From the NCBI GenBank assembly GCA_903935205.1, contig CAIZQU010000057.1, forward strand, positions 49,001-113,000: a stretch of 64,000 nt of DNA, read 5' to 3'. The DNA comes from an uncultured cyanobacterium. Its GTDB lineage: Bacteria > Cyanobacteriota > Cyanobacteriia > PCC-6307 > Cyanobiaceae. The notes under the pieces were generated by a model that saw only the letters and a program-made list of their open reading frames with translations, did no database searches and had not been told where the DNA came from. Positions 34,331 to 42,982 of this stretch are shown piece after piece. Numbering within the stretch: position 1 is the stretch's first letter; each line of letters begins with the position of its first letter. The position numbers were made by a program, and so were the translations under genes.

Positions 34331-35224
34331 TCAGATCCGATCCGGGAAGAGCAGGGGCCCCCGCCAGGCGGTCGCCGGGATCAGCGGAAGGGGCAGCGGA
34401 GCCACGGCATGGCGGGGACGCACCGCGCTGCGCAGCTGTTTGATCCAGACCCCTTCGCCTTCGGGGCAGGGTTCCCACTGGGCGGCGAAGTGTTCCTGGT
34501 TGGCGGAGGTGTACTTTCCCCAGACCCTGCCGGAAATGGCATCGAAAGAGGTGGCCGTCGGTTTGTCGTCCTGATGGTGGAGATAGCCGCAGAGGTGGTT
34601 GCTGATCGGCACCCCCTGCAGTCCGGCCCGGGCGGTGTAGTCCATGTCCTCAAAGCCGATGCCTGGGAACTGGGGGTCGAAGGCTCCGACCCGCCGCACC
34701 GTTTCCGGCGCGATCGCGAAGTGAGACCAGGAGCTGTTCAGGAGGGCCAGGGTCACCCCAGACCAGTCGAAGGCTTCGGCCCAGCGGCGCAACCACCCGT
34801 GCAGCTGCAGGTCGTCGTTGAGAATCAGCAGGGGCCGATCCTGGGGAGATGCGGCCAGCATGGCGTTCCAGAGCGTGGTCAGCCCGTGGGGCTGATCATG
34901 GAGCACAAAGCGGTGATGGCCAGGGGCCCCGGCGCAGATCTCCGTTTGAAAGCGCTCCAGATAGCGAGCCTGATCCTCGGCGCTGCCGTGGCCATTGACC
35001 GCGATCGTCAGGGGAACCTCTGGAAAGATCCGGCGGAGGGCGCCATAAAGGGGGCGCAGATAGGTGTCGTAGCGGGCGCTATAGGTGGTCACGCCGATCG
35101 CCAGGGACCGACTCAGGTCGCGGCGGGGGGGCACCAGAACGGGAGGCACCAGCCGCCGCAACGCCTGGACCCCTGAGCGGGCGGTGATGTAGAGCCGGAA
35201 ACGGAGGTTGGCCTGGGGTGTCAA
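34331..35224 (-). CDS. Glycosyltransferase, GT2-like
   Basis: 297 residues from a TTG at 35224; the start is uncertain because no good ribosome site or ATG is visible. GT-A elements: 'LAIGVTTYSARYDTYLRPLY' (about 41-60), 'PLTIAVNGHGSAEDQ', 'TTLWNAMLAA', the metal site 'LLILNDDLQLHGW' (about residue 133-145), and 'PGIGFEDMDYTAR' as the ED catalytic element. This is a diverged GT2. It lies 13 bases after the upstream gene and directly abuts the GT4 gene. Confidence 0.8.
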   Translation of the reverse strand: MTPQANLRFRLYITARSGVQALRRLVPPVLVPPRRDLSRSLAIGVTTYSARYDTYLRPLYGALRRIFPEVPLTIAVNGHGSAEDQARYLERFQTEICAGAPGHHRFVLHDQPHGLTTLWNAMLAASPQDRPLLILNDDLQLHGWLRRWAEAFDWSGVTLALLNSSWSHFAIAPETVRRVGAFDPQFPGIGFEDMDYTARAGLQGVPISNHLCGYLHHQDDKPTATSFDAISGRVWGKYTSANQEHFAAQWEPCPEGEGVWIKQLRSAVRPRHAVAPLPLPLIPATAWRGPLLFPDRI

Positions 35225-35237
35225 GGCTGGGGGAGGG

Positions 35238-36371
35238 TCAGGAACGGGAGAGCGAGGCGATCGCCTGGCGCAGGCGGGGGAAGCGATCGCTGGGCATGAT
35301 GTAGTCGTTGAAGCAACGCCGGCAGTTGGCGCGCATCTGAGGCAGTCGGCTGCCGATAAAGCGGATGGCGGCGAGGAAGTCGTCGTAGGTCTCCACCAGC
35401 ACGCCGCAGTCGTAGTCCTCGATGAAGCGGAAGCTGGGCTGGCGCGTGGCGATCACCGGCACGCCCATCGCCAGGAACATGCAGAGCCGGTTGGAGCTGG
35501 TGCCCATGTGCTGAAACTGGGGAGCCGGGTTGGTGTAGATCGCCAGGCCGATGTCCAGACCCACGGCCGAGCGCCAGGCCTCCTGCCAGCTGAGCCGCTC
35601 CTGTTGCAGGTAGAGACGATCGCCCAGGCCGAGCCGGCCCAGCAGGAACAGGCAGAGGGGGGAGACCGCCAGGGGCTGGATCACCGCGTGCAGGCTCGGC
35701 TCATCCTGCAGCGCCTGCACCAGCCAGTCGGCTCCGGCGGTGAGATTGAAGGCACCGGAGGAGGCGATCACCAGGGCTTCCTGCGGCAGGCCCCAGCGCC
35801 GACGGAGCTCCTGGCGCAGCAACGGATCGGGATCCGGAGGCCGGTGGAAGCAGCCGGGGTAGACCACCACCGGAGCCGTCGGGGCCAGGCCGGCGTAATC
35901 GCGCAGCAGCTGCACGCGGGAATCGTCGTTGACGATGGTGAAACGGGCCCGGCGCATCGCCCAGCGGCAGAGCTGTTTCCAGCGCTCCGGGCTGTTGCCG
36001 CGATAGGCCCCGGATTTGATCTCGTCGACCAGCAGGAAGCTGGGGCGACCGGTCATGGCTGCCAGCAGGCCCACCAGGGCCAGGGGATCCTCACTCGTGC
36101 CGGAAAAACAGGCGTAGCGCCACCAGTGGGGCTGGGCGAGATGGCGGACCAGCCAGCGGATGCTGTATTCGGCCCGATGGGTGGTCACGCCCGGGCCGTA
36201 GGGGCTGGGGTCGTCGCCAGGTCCTGGGGCGTAGACATCTACCCGATAGCCGCAATCGAGCAGGGCCTCGATGATGGCTCGGTTCGGGGGCGAGTGGAGC
36301 AGTTCCGGGACCAGCAGAAAGTGGGCGGCGCGGGGCTGGGCGGAGGCGGGTGCGACGGCCATGCTGGTCAC
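35238..36371 (-). CDS. Glycosyltransferase, GT4-like (diverged)
   Basis: 377 residues from a GTG at 36371 that overlaps the upstream stop (GTGA); an ATG at 36362 is equally possible. The protein has a GT-B feel: 'HFLLVPELLHSPPNRAIIEAL' at the start, 'FTIVNDDSRVQLLRDYAGL' as the interdomain region, 'VVVYPGCFHRPPDPDP', and near the end 'GTSSNRLCMFLAMGVPVIATRQPSF'. The classical EX7E is not clear; the corresponding part reads SSNRLCMFLAMG. It may use a different catalytic arrangement. No membrane segment seen. Confidence 0.75.
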   Translation of the reverse strand: MTSMAVAPASAQPRAAHFLLVPELLHSPPNRAIIEALLDCGYRVDVYAPGPGDDPSPYGPGVTTHRAEYSIRWLVRHLAQPHWWRYACFSGTSEDPLALVGLLAAMTGRPSFLLVDEIKSGAYRGNSPERWKQLCRWAMRRARFTIVNDDSRVQLLRDYAGLAPTAPVVVYPGCFHRPPDPDPLLRQELRRRWGLPQEALVIASSGAFNLTAGADWLVQALQDEPSLHAVIQPLAVSPLCLFLLGRLGLGDRLYLQQERLSWQEAWRSAVGLDIGLAIYTNPAPQFQHMGTSSNRLCMFLAMGVPVIATRQPSFRFIEDYDCGVLVETYDDFLAAIRFIGSRLPQMRANCRRCFNDYIMPSDRFPRLRQAIASLSRS

Positions 36372-37246
36372 AGGGCTACCGGGGCGCGGTCGGTGCGCAG
36401 ATCCCGCGGTAGATCGACCCGGCCGGCCTGGTAATCGGCGAGAAATCTCTGGGAATAGGCATTGATGAAAGCGGCGGGGAATTCACGGCGTGGCCGCTGG
36501 TCGGAGCTGGGGCGGGCCGTGATCACTCGGTCATACCAGTTGTGGTAGTGGGTGATGGTGCCGTCGAGGCCATAGAAATTGCCGAGTCCATAGCGCAGAT
36601 AGCCCAACTCTTCGCTCCACAGAGTTACATCGGGATCGGGGGTGAACAGAGGCTGTGGCTCGGCATTCGACACGTACACATGCATCGGCCGCCAGGAGAG
36701 GCCTCGATCGGCGAGGCGGCGGGGAATGTTGTGGGTCACATGGCCACCGGAGAAATCAAATTCCCGCCGCGGCAAGGGCAGGCGGTAGCGGCGACGCCAG
36801 ACCAGGGTTCGGGCACGGCGCAGACCGGCGGTATCGAACAGCATGAATGAGCTCTCCGGCATGCCCCGACCAAAGGGGCGGGTGAGCGGGCCGCAGCCGA
36901 TGTCCTCCGGCGAGACCAGCACGGTGTTGCCCACCAGGGCCGACCGGCAGCGGTCAAACCAGTCGGGGGCCAGCAGGATCACATCGGCGTGGAGCAGCAG
37001 GGTGTAGCGGCCGTTGGCTTGGCGTATCAGCTGCTGCAGGGCCTCCGGCTGGGTGCAACGGCGCACCAGCACTTCGGCGCCCCGCTCGCGGGCCAGGCTC
37101 ACAGAGGCATCGGTTGAGGTGTTGTCGAGAACGCAGATGCGGGTCCGCAGGCCGGCGGTGGTGCGCTGCAGGGCCTCGAGACAGTGAGGAAGGAACAGGC
37201 TGCTGTTCCAGCTGGTGATGCCTACGAAAAGGTCGACGGATGCCAT
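36368..37246 (-). CDS. Glycosyltransferase family 2
   Basis: 292 residues. GT-A motifs: 'DLFVGITSWNSSLFLPHCLEA' (5-25), 'CVLDNTSTDASVSLARERG' (37-55), and 'TLLLHADVILLAPDW' (83-97, the HADV being the likely metal site). 'FDFSGGHVTHNIPRRL' and 'YGLDGTITHYHNWYDR' probably form the acceptor side. The end overlaps the next gene by 4 bases and the start lies 3 bases after the upstream stop. Specificity unknown. Confidence 0.87.
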   Translation of the reverse strand: MASVDLFVGITSWNSSLFLPHCLEALQRTTAGLRTRICVLDNTSTDASVSLARERGAEVLVRRCTQPEALQQLIRQANGRYTLLLHADVILLAPDWFDRCRSALVGNTVLVSPEDIGCGPLTRPFGRGMPESSFMLFDTAGLRRARTLVWRRRYRLPLPRREFDFSGGHVTHNIPRRLADRGLSWRPMHVYVSNAEPQPLFTPDPDVTLWSEELGYLRYGLGNFYGLDGTITHYHNWYDRVITARPSSDQRPRREFPAAFINAYSQRFLADYQAGRVDLPRDLRTDRAPVAL

Positions 37247-37249
37247 CGT

Positions 37250-38128
37250 TCAGCCCGCGCTTGGAAAGAGGGAGAGGCGCTTCAGCAATCGCACCGGCAA
37301 GCTCGACTCGATGGTGCTGAGACGTTCCTGCACCGCCGACCGGGAGGCCACGAGCTCCGCCACCTGCTCGCGCAAGGCCTGTAGGGCACCGTTCTTGGCA
37401 TAAACATAGGCCAGTTCTTCGCTGCTGCGGCTGCGCTGGCGAACGGTCTTGACTTCGGGGTAGTAGCGCATCACGGCAAGTTTCTCATCGATCAGGGCCG
37501 CTTCGGTGCTGCGGCTGAGACGGAACCAGAGGTCGTAATCCATCAGCAGGTGCAGCGACTCATCGACACCGCCCGCCTCCTGCCAGAGCGACCGCGACCA
37601 GAAGCAGCACTGCTGCAGGACCCACTGATCATTTTTCCAGTTGAGCAGGGTGGCCTCGGTCATCGGCAGGGCCGGGATATGACGCAGGAAGCGGTGATCC
37701 TTGCTGATCACATCACCAGAACCCACCACGAAACGGACGCTGGGATCAAGGGCGAAGCGATCGGCCACGCGACGCAGGGCTCCCGGCAGGAAGTAGTCGT
37801 CGGAATTGAGCCAGCAGAAAATGTCACCGCTGGCGGCCGCGAATCCTTTGTTGATGGCATCGGATTGGCCCCGATCCGGCCCCTCGATCAGCCGGCCGAG
37901 GCGAGGACGGTACTTCTCCAGCAGAGCCATGGTGCCATCATGGCTGCCGCCGTCGGCAACGATGATTTCAACATTGCCATAGTCCTGCTCGAAGATCGAC
38001 TGCAGGGTGTCCTCAATCGTTTCGGCCTGGTTGAGGGTGGGAATCACCACCGAAAAGCGCAGCGGCTCTGGTCCGGGATCCTTCGCGGCCGGATGCTCCG
38101 GCCAACCATAAAGCTGACGACGCGTCAT
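37250..38128 (-). CDS. Glycosyltransferase family 2
   Basis: 292 residues from the ATG at 38128, which overlaps the upstream stop in an ATGA. GT-A motifs are clear: 'FSVVIPTLNQAETIEDTLQS' (25-44), 'IIVADGGSHDGTMALL' (54-69), 'FCWLNSDDYFLPGAL' (about 104-118), and 'WQEAGGVDESLHLLMDYDLW', a usual acceptor-region element. The C-terminus has a short helical region rich in Arg and Leu. Upstream open frame to 39085 is antisense-like shadow within the asparagine-synthetase-like gene. Confidence 0.93.
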   Translation of the reverse strand: MTRRQLYGWPEHPAAKDPGPEPLRFSVVIPTLNQAETIEDTLQSIFEQDYGNVEIIVADGGSHDGTMALLEKYRPRLGRLIEGPDRGQSDAINKGFAAASGDIFCWLNSDDYFLPGALRRVADRFALDPSVRFVVGSGDVISKDHRFLRHIPALPMTEATLLNWKNDQWVLQQCCFWSRSLWQEAGGVDESLHLLMDYDLWFRLSRSTEAALIDEKLAVMRYYPEVKTVRQRSRSSEELAYVYAKNGALQALREQVAELVASRSAVQERLSTIESSLPVRLLKRLSLFPSAG

Positions 38129-39759
38129 GCTGCTGCCACCCCAGCGCCGCTCAGCACCTCCTTCCAGCGGGCCATGGCCAGCAGGAAGGCCACACTGCGG
38201 GTGCGGTCCTGGCCGGAGGCATGGGCCTCCAGGATCGATCGGCTGGTGGTGGCATCGACCAGGTCCTCGATCGAAGTACAGGCCTGGTGGAGGTAGTCCT
38301 GGAGTTGCTGGTTGCCGAACCATTCGCGGCTGCGGTCGTAGGTCACGTAGGGGGTGCGGCGCATCCAGCGGGTCCAGTAAAGGGGGGGCGCCTTGCGCAG
38401 CATCCGCTGCGGGTCGAAGCCGTTCTCCTCCGGAAACTCCAGCAGCTCTGGACAGTTGCTGGCGATCGCATGGCGATGCCAGTTGGAGCCGAGTTTCCAG
38501 CCGGCCTTCAGATTCCAGATCGCCGCAAGCCAGTCGCGGTTGTGGAAGGGAGAGCGCCATTGGCTCGAAGCCTGGTACATGGCGATCCCATTGGCATAAA
38601 AGTTGGGGACCCGCTGCTCCAGGTAGTAACGGGTCAGGCCGGGCAGGAAGGAACCGTGGCAGAAGCCTCGCAGCCGTGCGGCCCGGTTGGCGATTCCCTC
38701 CTCCCCCAGCTCGGCGGCGAACGCAGGGGCGAGCCCCGCCAGCTCGGAAGCCAGGAAGGTGGGATGGCGATGGAGCTTTAGGTTCCAGAAGCGGTCGAGC
38801 GCCTGCTCCGGGAAGCGGTCGGCCAGCTGGCCGAGGCGGCCACGGTCGAAGTAATAAGAGCGGGCGAATTCGCCGAGGGTTCCGACGAAGAAGCTGCTCC
38901 CAGCCGGGACGCAGGCCTTGCGGGGGTAGAGGTAGGTGTGCCAGTGCCAGGCGGTCTTGGTGCCATTGGTGATGGCGGCGATCTCGCGACCCTGGTCGAG
39001 GGCCTCCGAGAGCTCGATCCGGATCAGATCGTGCTGGAGCCCGAAACGGGCGGCGATGGCCCGCGCCACCCGCACATCCGAACAATCGTCGGATCCGGTG
39101 GTGACCAGATGGGGACGGATGCCCTGGCGCAGCAGGGCCGAGAGGATCACCCGGGAATCAAATCCACCCGAAAGGGAAAGATAGGGATCGGATCCCGCCA
39201 GACGCCCCACCTCTTCGTTGAGGGCGACCACGGCCCGATCCGCATCGGCGGGGGCATCGGCAAGGGCGTCGATCAGGGTGTTGCTGTCGATCCGCAGTTG
39301 GCCGTGGCGAAACTGGAGCACGCTGCCGGGGGGAACCCGCCGCACGTCGGGATGGAGCGTGGCGTTGGCGGTGAGATTCTCCAGCTGGCAGAGATCGCCG
39401 AGGGCTTGCCAGTTCCAACGCCAGGGCAGACCGGCTCGGCTGAGGATGTCGGCGACACGGCGACCGTGGCAGAAGCCGCCGGGGGCTTGCGGGGCCAGGG
39501 CGTAGTAGTGGTGCATCGCCCCCACCGGGGAGGTGATGATCGTGACGCCGTCAGCGGTTTCATGGACAAGGGTGTATTCACCGCGAAGCCCGCGCAACGC
39601 TTCGAGATCGCCACGCTCGAAACGATCGAGGATCAGTTGCGGAGCGGTGTCGCAGTATCCATGGATCGTCAGGGGAGGCGCCGGTGGGGTGCCACTGGCG
39701 GTGGCAGCTGAACTGGGGAGAGGCATCAGGCTGGCGGCAGGGCTGGGTGGCGCAGCCAT
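38125..39759 (-). CDS. Asparagine-synthetase-like protein without the catalytic N-terminal Cys
   Basis: 544 residues from the ATG at 39759. The C-terminal ATP-pyrophosphatase domain keeps its PP-loop 'YLSLSGGFDSRVILSALL' (about residues 195-212). The N-terminal part has the shape of a class II glutaminase ('LRGEYTLVHETADGVTI', 'VGAMHHYYALAPQ') but has no MCGI start, so it cannot hydrolyse glutamine by the usual route. Similar inactive N-domains occur in beta-lactam synthetase and carbapenam synthetase. It probably adenylates a carboxylate and joins it to an amine or ammonia. As the first gene of the 21-gene run it likely acts on the polysaccharide or a precursor. Confidence 0.8.
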   Translation of the reverse strand: MAAPPSPAASLMPLPSSAATASGTPPAPPLTIHGYCDTAPQLILDRFERGDLEALRGLRGEYTLVHETADGVTIITSPVGAMHHYYALAPQAPGGFCHGRRVADILSRAGLPWRWNWQALGDLCQLENLTANATLHPDVRRVPPGSVLQFRHGQLRIDSNTLIDALADAPADADRAVVALNEEVGRLAGSDPYLSLSGGFDSRVILSALLRQGIRPHLVTTGSDDCSDVRVARAIAARFGLQHDLIRIELSEALDQGREIAAITNGTKTAWHWHTYLYPRKACVPAGSSFFVGTLGEFARSYYFDRGRLGQLADRFPEQALDRFWNLKLHRHPTFLASELAGLAPAFAAELGEEGIANRAARLRGFCHGSFLPGLTRYYLEQRVPNFYANGIAMYQASSQWRSPFHNRDWLAAIWNLKAGWKLGSNWHRHAIASNCPELLEFPEENGFDPQRMLRKAPPLYWTRWMRRTPYVTYDRSREWFGNQQLQDYLHQACTSIEDLVDATTSRSILEAHASGQDRTRSVAFLLAMARWKEVLSGAGVAAA

Positions 39760-39809
39760 TGCGTTCTTTTTTACGACGGATCGCCGCCGCCATCGTTCCG
39801 TCGTGGCCA
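39760..39809. promoter_or_regulatory. Divergent promoter gap with inverted repeat
   Basis: Only 50 bases separate the minus-strand 21-gene run from the rightward TIGR03790 gene. ACGACGGA at 39773-39780 and TCCGTCGT at 39797-39804 are perfect 8-base inverted copies 16 bases apart. The spacing is that of a dimeric operator site. It is not an intrinsic terminator: the T-run at 39766-39772 is on the wrong side for the + strand. I see no strong -10 box. Confidence 0.4.
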
Positions 39810-40934
39810 ATGCGGGAAGCTGCTGGCCAGGATGGCTGGGTGGGCCTCCGGTGGTCTGGGGTGGCTGTGGGTGGACGACGGTTGTGGCGGCTGGGGTCGA
39901 TGCTCCTGCTGCTCGGGCTGGTGGTCGGCAGGGACGGGGCCGATCCGATCCGGGCGTTCGGCCGGCTGCGGGCCCTCCGTTCCGGCCCCCTCGACGCTCG
40001 CCATCTGGCGGTGGTGATCAACGCCGAGGATCCACTCAGCGAGCGGATTGGCAGCCTCTACAGCGCGACCCGGGCCATACCCGCCAACCAGGTGCTGCGG
40101 GTACGGTTCGCCCCCGGCGCCAGTGAGATCAGCCCACAGCGCTTCCTGGCCATCCGCCGACAGCTGCTTCGGCAGACTCCTTCCCATGTCCAGGTGTATG
40201 CCCTGGCCTGGTCCGCCCCGTACCGGGTGGGATGTCAGTCGATCACCAGCGCCATCTCCCTGGGGATTGATCCGGGCTGGTGTGCCGAAGGCTGTCGGCT
40301 GACGCGCCCGAATCCCTACTACTCCCGAGGGGATGTCGCTCGACCCTGGGACAGCCTGCGGATCCGCCCCTCAATGCTGCTGGCGGCCAGCAGCGAGGCC
40401 GAGGCCCGTTCCCTGATCGCCAGGGGGAAGGCTGCCGACGGCACGGCTCCAGCGGGGACGGTGTATCTGATGAGCACCAGCGACTACAAACGCAATGCCC
40501 GCCAGGGGCTGTTTGCCAGGGCCGTCAGCATGATCAGCCCATCGCTGCGGGTCGAACTGCTCCAGCAGGACGCCCTGCGGAATCGGAGCGATGTGTTGGG
40601 CTACTTCACGGGTCTCAAGGCGGTCGAAGCGATCAGCAGCAACCGCTTCCTTCCCGGAGCCGTGGCTGACCACCTCACCTCCCTGGGTGGACAACTCACC
40701 GACAGCAGCCAGATGAGTGCCATCCGCTGGCTTGAGGCCGGTGCCACCGCCAGCTACGGAACCGTGGTGGAGCCCTGCAACTTCACCAGCAAATTCCCCG
40801 ATCCGGGCCTGTTGTTCACCTACTACCGTCGCGGTGACACCGTGATCGAGGCCTATTGGCGCAGCGTCGCCATGCCGGGCCAGGGGATCTTCATCGGAGA
40901 ACCCCTGGCACGGCCCTGGCCGTCGCGTCACTGA
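39810..40934 (+). CDS. TIGR03790-family protein (exosortase-genome associated)
   Basis: 374 residues from the ATG at 39810; starts further in (ATG at 39900) would give a tidier signal peptide 'MLLLLGLVVG'. The body matches the pattern I recall for TIGR03790: 'HLAVVINAEDPLSERIGSLY', 'ALAWSAPYRVGCQSITSA', 'GTVYLMSTSDYKRN', and the C-terminal 'GATASYGTVVEPCNFTSKFPD' with 'IEAYWRSVAMPGQGIFIGEPL'. As I remember, that family occurs only in genomes that also encode exosortase. Function unknown. It is convergent with galE and is the only rightward gene inside the sugar locus. Confidence 0.83.
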   Translation: MREAAGQDGWVGLRWSGVAVGGRRLWRLGSMLLLLGLVVGRDGADPIRAFGRLRALRSGPLDARHLAVVINAEDPLSERIGSLYSATRAIPANQVLRVRFAPGASEISPQRFLAIRRQLLRQTPSHVQVYALAWSAPYRVGCQSITSAISLGIDPGWCAEGCRLTRPNPYYSRGDVARPWDSLRIRPSMLLAASSEAEARSLIARGKAADGTAPAGTVYLMSTSDYKRNARQGLFARAVSMISPSLRVELLQQDALRNRSDVLGYFTGLKAVEAISSNRFLPGAVADHLTSLGGQLTDSSQMSAIRWLEAGATASYGTVVEPCNFTSKFPDPGLLFTYYRRGDTVIEAYWRSVAMPGQGIFIGEPLARPWPSRH

Positions 40935-40959
40935 CCGCAGACCAGGCGCTGAAGGTCAG
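40931..40959. terminator. Short palindrome spanning both convergent stop codons
   Basis: CTGACC (40931-40936) and GGTCAG (40954-40959) are inverted copies separated by 17 bases and contain the stop codons of the TIGR03790 gene and of galE. There is no T-tract. A weak bidirectional hairpin is possible, but the symmetry may simply result from the two TGA stops. Confidence 0.25.
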
Positions 40960-42011
40960 ACCCCGTGGCGATGCTGATGCCAGGCCCAGGCGTGCTCCAG
41001 GATCGTGGCCAGATCCGGGTAGCGGGGCCGCCAGGCCAGATCCTGTCTGGCCCTCTCAGCACTGGCGACCAACTGGGCCGGATCCCCCTCGCGGCGGCGG
41101 GCGACGTGGGCCAGCAATCCGCGACCGGTGACAGCCTTGGCCGCCTCAATCACCTGCTGCACTGAATAGCCAGTGCCGTTGCCGAGGTTGTAAATCAACG
41201 GCGAGCGGGTCTCCTCCTGCCGTTCACGCAAGCGCAGCAGCCGCTCAAGGCCGAGCACATGGGCATCGGCCAGATCGCAGACATGGATGTAATCGCGGAT
41301 GCAGGTGCCATCGGGAGTGGGGTAGTCATCCCCGAAGATCTGGAGATAGGGCTCGCGACCACTCATCACATCAAGAACCCTGGGGATCAGGTGGGTCTCG
41401 GGATCATGGTCTTCACCCAGATCACCCTCGGGATCGGCACCGGCCGCATTGAAATAGCGGAAGATCACACAGGGAAGACCGTAGGCGTAGCTGAAATCAT
41501 GCAGCAGCTGCTCCACCATCCACTTGCTGCGGCCGTAGGGATTGATCGGCGCCTGGGGATGGTCCTCCGTGATCGGCACCTGCTGGGGGACGCCGTAGGT
41601 GGCGCAGGTGGAGGAGAAGACGATCGGAATCGGATTGCCGCCCCGTTCGGGGGCCACCAGGGCTTCAAGCAGGGTGAGGGTATCGCCGAGGTTGTTGCGG
41701 TAATAACGGGCCGGATCTTTGACCGATTCACCCACATAGGCGTAGGCAGCGAAATGGAGCACGGCTTCGATGGGCCGGCCCTCCAGGCCGGTGCCTTGCA
41801 GGGCCGGATGGTTGCCTTGCAAGACCGTATCCAGCAGTGGCCGATCGCCCACCTGGCCTTCGATCAGGGGCACCCCCAGCACCTGGCGAGCGATGTCGTC
41901 GTGGCCGTAGACCAGATTGTCCAGGACAACGGGTTGGTGGCCAGCCCTGCTCAGGGCTCGCACGGCATGGCTGCCGATGTAACCGGCTCCTCCGGTGACC
42001 AGAATCCTCAC
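40956..42011 (-). CDS. galE: UDP-glucose 4-epimerase
   Basis: GalE interconverts UDP-glucose and UDP-galactose, the galactose donor for the polymer and the precursor of UDP-galactofuranose. The 351 residues begin '[19 protein letters not shown]', with 'LHFAAYAYVGESVKDP', 'FSSTCATYGVP' and the catalytic 'INPYGRSKWMVEQ' (YxxxK), then 'RYFNAAGADPEG' and 'GTCIRDYIHVCDLADAH', all diagnostic for GalE. The start is a GTG at 42011 that overlaps the fcl stop (GTGA). Length is slightly above the usual 338. Confidence 0.96.
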   Translation of the reverse strand: MRILVTGGAGYIGSHAVRALSRAGHQPVVLDNLVYGHDDIARQVLGVPLIEGQVGDRPLLDTVLQGNHPALQGTGLEGRPIEAVLHFAAYAYVGESVKDPARYYRNNLGDTLTLLEALVAPERGGNPIPIVFSSTCATYGVPQQVPITEDHPQAPINPYGRSKWMVEQLLHDFSYAYGLPCVIFRYFNAAGADPEGDLGEDHDPETHLIPRVLDVMSGREPYLQIFGDDYPTPDGTCIRDYIHVCDLADAHVLGLERLLRLRERQEETRSPLIYNLGNGTGYSVQQVIEAAKAVTGRGLLAHVARRREGDPAQLVASAERARQDLAWRPRYPDLATILEHAWAWHQHRHGV

Positions 42012-42982
42012 AGCCTCACCTCCTGGCCGGCGGCCTGGCGGGCAGCGAAATCCTGAGCGGTCACCCGCAGACCTTCGGCCAGGGGAATGCGGGCCGTCCA
42101 GCCGATCGCAGCCAGACGGCTGACATCAAGAATCTTGCGGGGGGTGCCATCGGGCTTGCTGGTGTCCCAATCGATGGCGCCAGCGAAACCGACGGCATCG
42201 GCGACGAGGGAGGCGAGATCGCGGATCGGCAGGTCGCTGCCGGTGCCGACGTTGAGGAATTGCACCTCATCGGCCGCCGGGCTCCAGTGCTCAAGGCAAT
42301 GGAGGGAGGCGTCAGCGAGGTCATCGACATGGAGAAATTCCCGGCGCGGTGATCCAGACCCCCAGCAGGTCACGCGTTCCGCCTTGTGGAGGGTGGCTTC
42401 GTGGAAGCGTCGAATCATGGCGGGGATCACGTGGCTGTTGGTGGGATGGTAGTTGTCACCCGGCCCGTAGAGGTTGGTGGGCATCAAGCTGATCGCATCA
42501 AATCCGTGCTGGCTGCGGAGGGCGCGGCAAAGCTGGATCCCAGCGATCTTGGCGATGGCGTACCACTCATTGGTTGGCTCCAGCGGCCCCGTGAGCAGGG
42601 ACTCTTCGCGGATGGGTTGATCGGCGAATTTCGGGTAGATGCAGCTGCTGCCCAGAAACAACAGTCTTTTGGCGCCTTGACGCCAAGCGCTCTCGATGAC
42701 GTTGTTCTGGATCTTGAGGTTATCGAGAAGGAAATCGGCCGGGTAGGTGGAATTGGCAAGAATGCCACCGACCCTGGCTGCGGCCAGCACCACGACCGTC
42801 GGTTTCTGCTCGGCAAACCAGGCGGCGGTCGCGGCGGTGTCGGTGAGGTCGAGTTGGTTGCGATCGACCGTCAGCAGCTGGTCATAGCCAGCCTGCTCAA
42901 GGCGACGAAGGATGGCCGATCCGGCCATGCCTCGATGGCCGGCCACAAAGATGCGGTCGTTGGCATCGATCAGAGGGCTCAT
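42008..42982 (-). CDS. fcl: GDP-L-fucose synthase
   Basis: Fcl (WcaG) epimerises and reduces GDP-4-keto-6-deoxy-mannose to GDP-L-fucose. The 324 residues match the family length. Signatures: '[14 protein letters not shown]' (11-24), '[22 protein letters not shown]', '[15 protein letters not shown]', '[15 protein letters not shown]' (YxxxK) and '[13 protein letters not shown]'. It overlaps gmd by 4 bases and galE by 4 bases, so the three form one operon and fucose is a likely constituent of the polymer. Confidence 0.97.
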   Translation of the reverse strand: MSPLIDANDRIFVAGHRGMAGSAILRRLEQAGYDQLLTVDRNQLDLTDTAATAAWFAEQKPTVVVLAAARVGGILANSTYPADFLLDNLKIQNNVIESAWRQGAKRLLFLGSSCIYPKFADQPIREESLLTGPLEPTNEWYAIAKIAGIQLCRALRSQHGFDAISLMPTNLYGPGDNYHPTNSHVIPAMIRRFHEATLHKAERVTCWGSGSPRREFLHVDDLADASLHCLEHWSPAADEVQFLNVGTGSDLPIRDLASLVADAVGFAGAIDWDTSKPDGTPRKILDVSRLAAIGWTARIPLAEGLRVTAQDFAARQAAGQEVRL

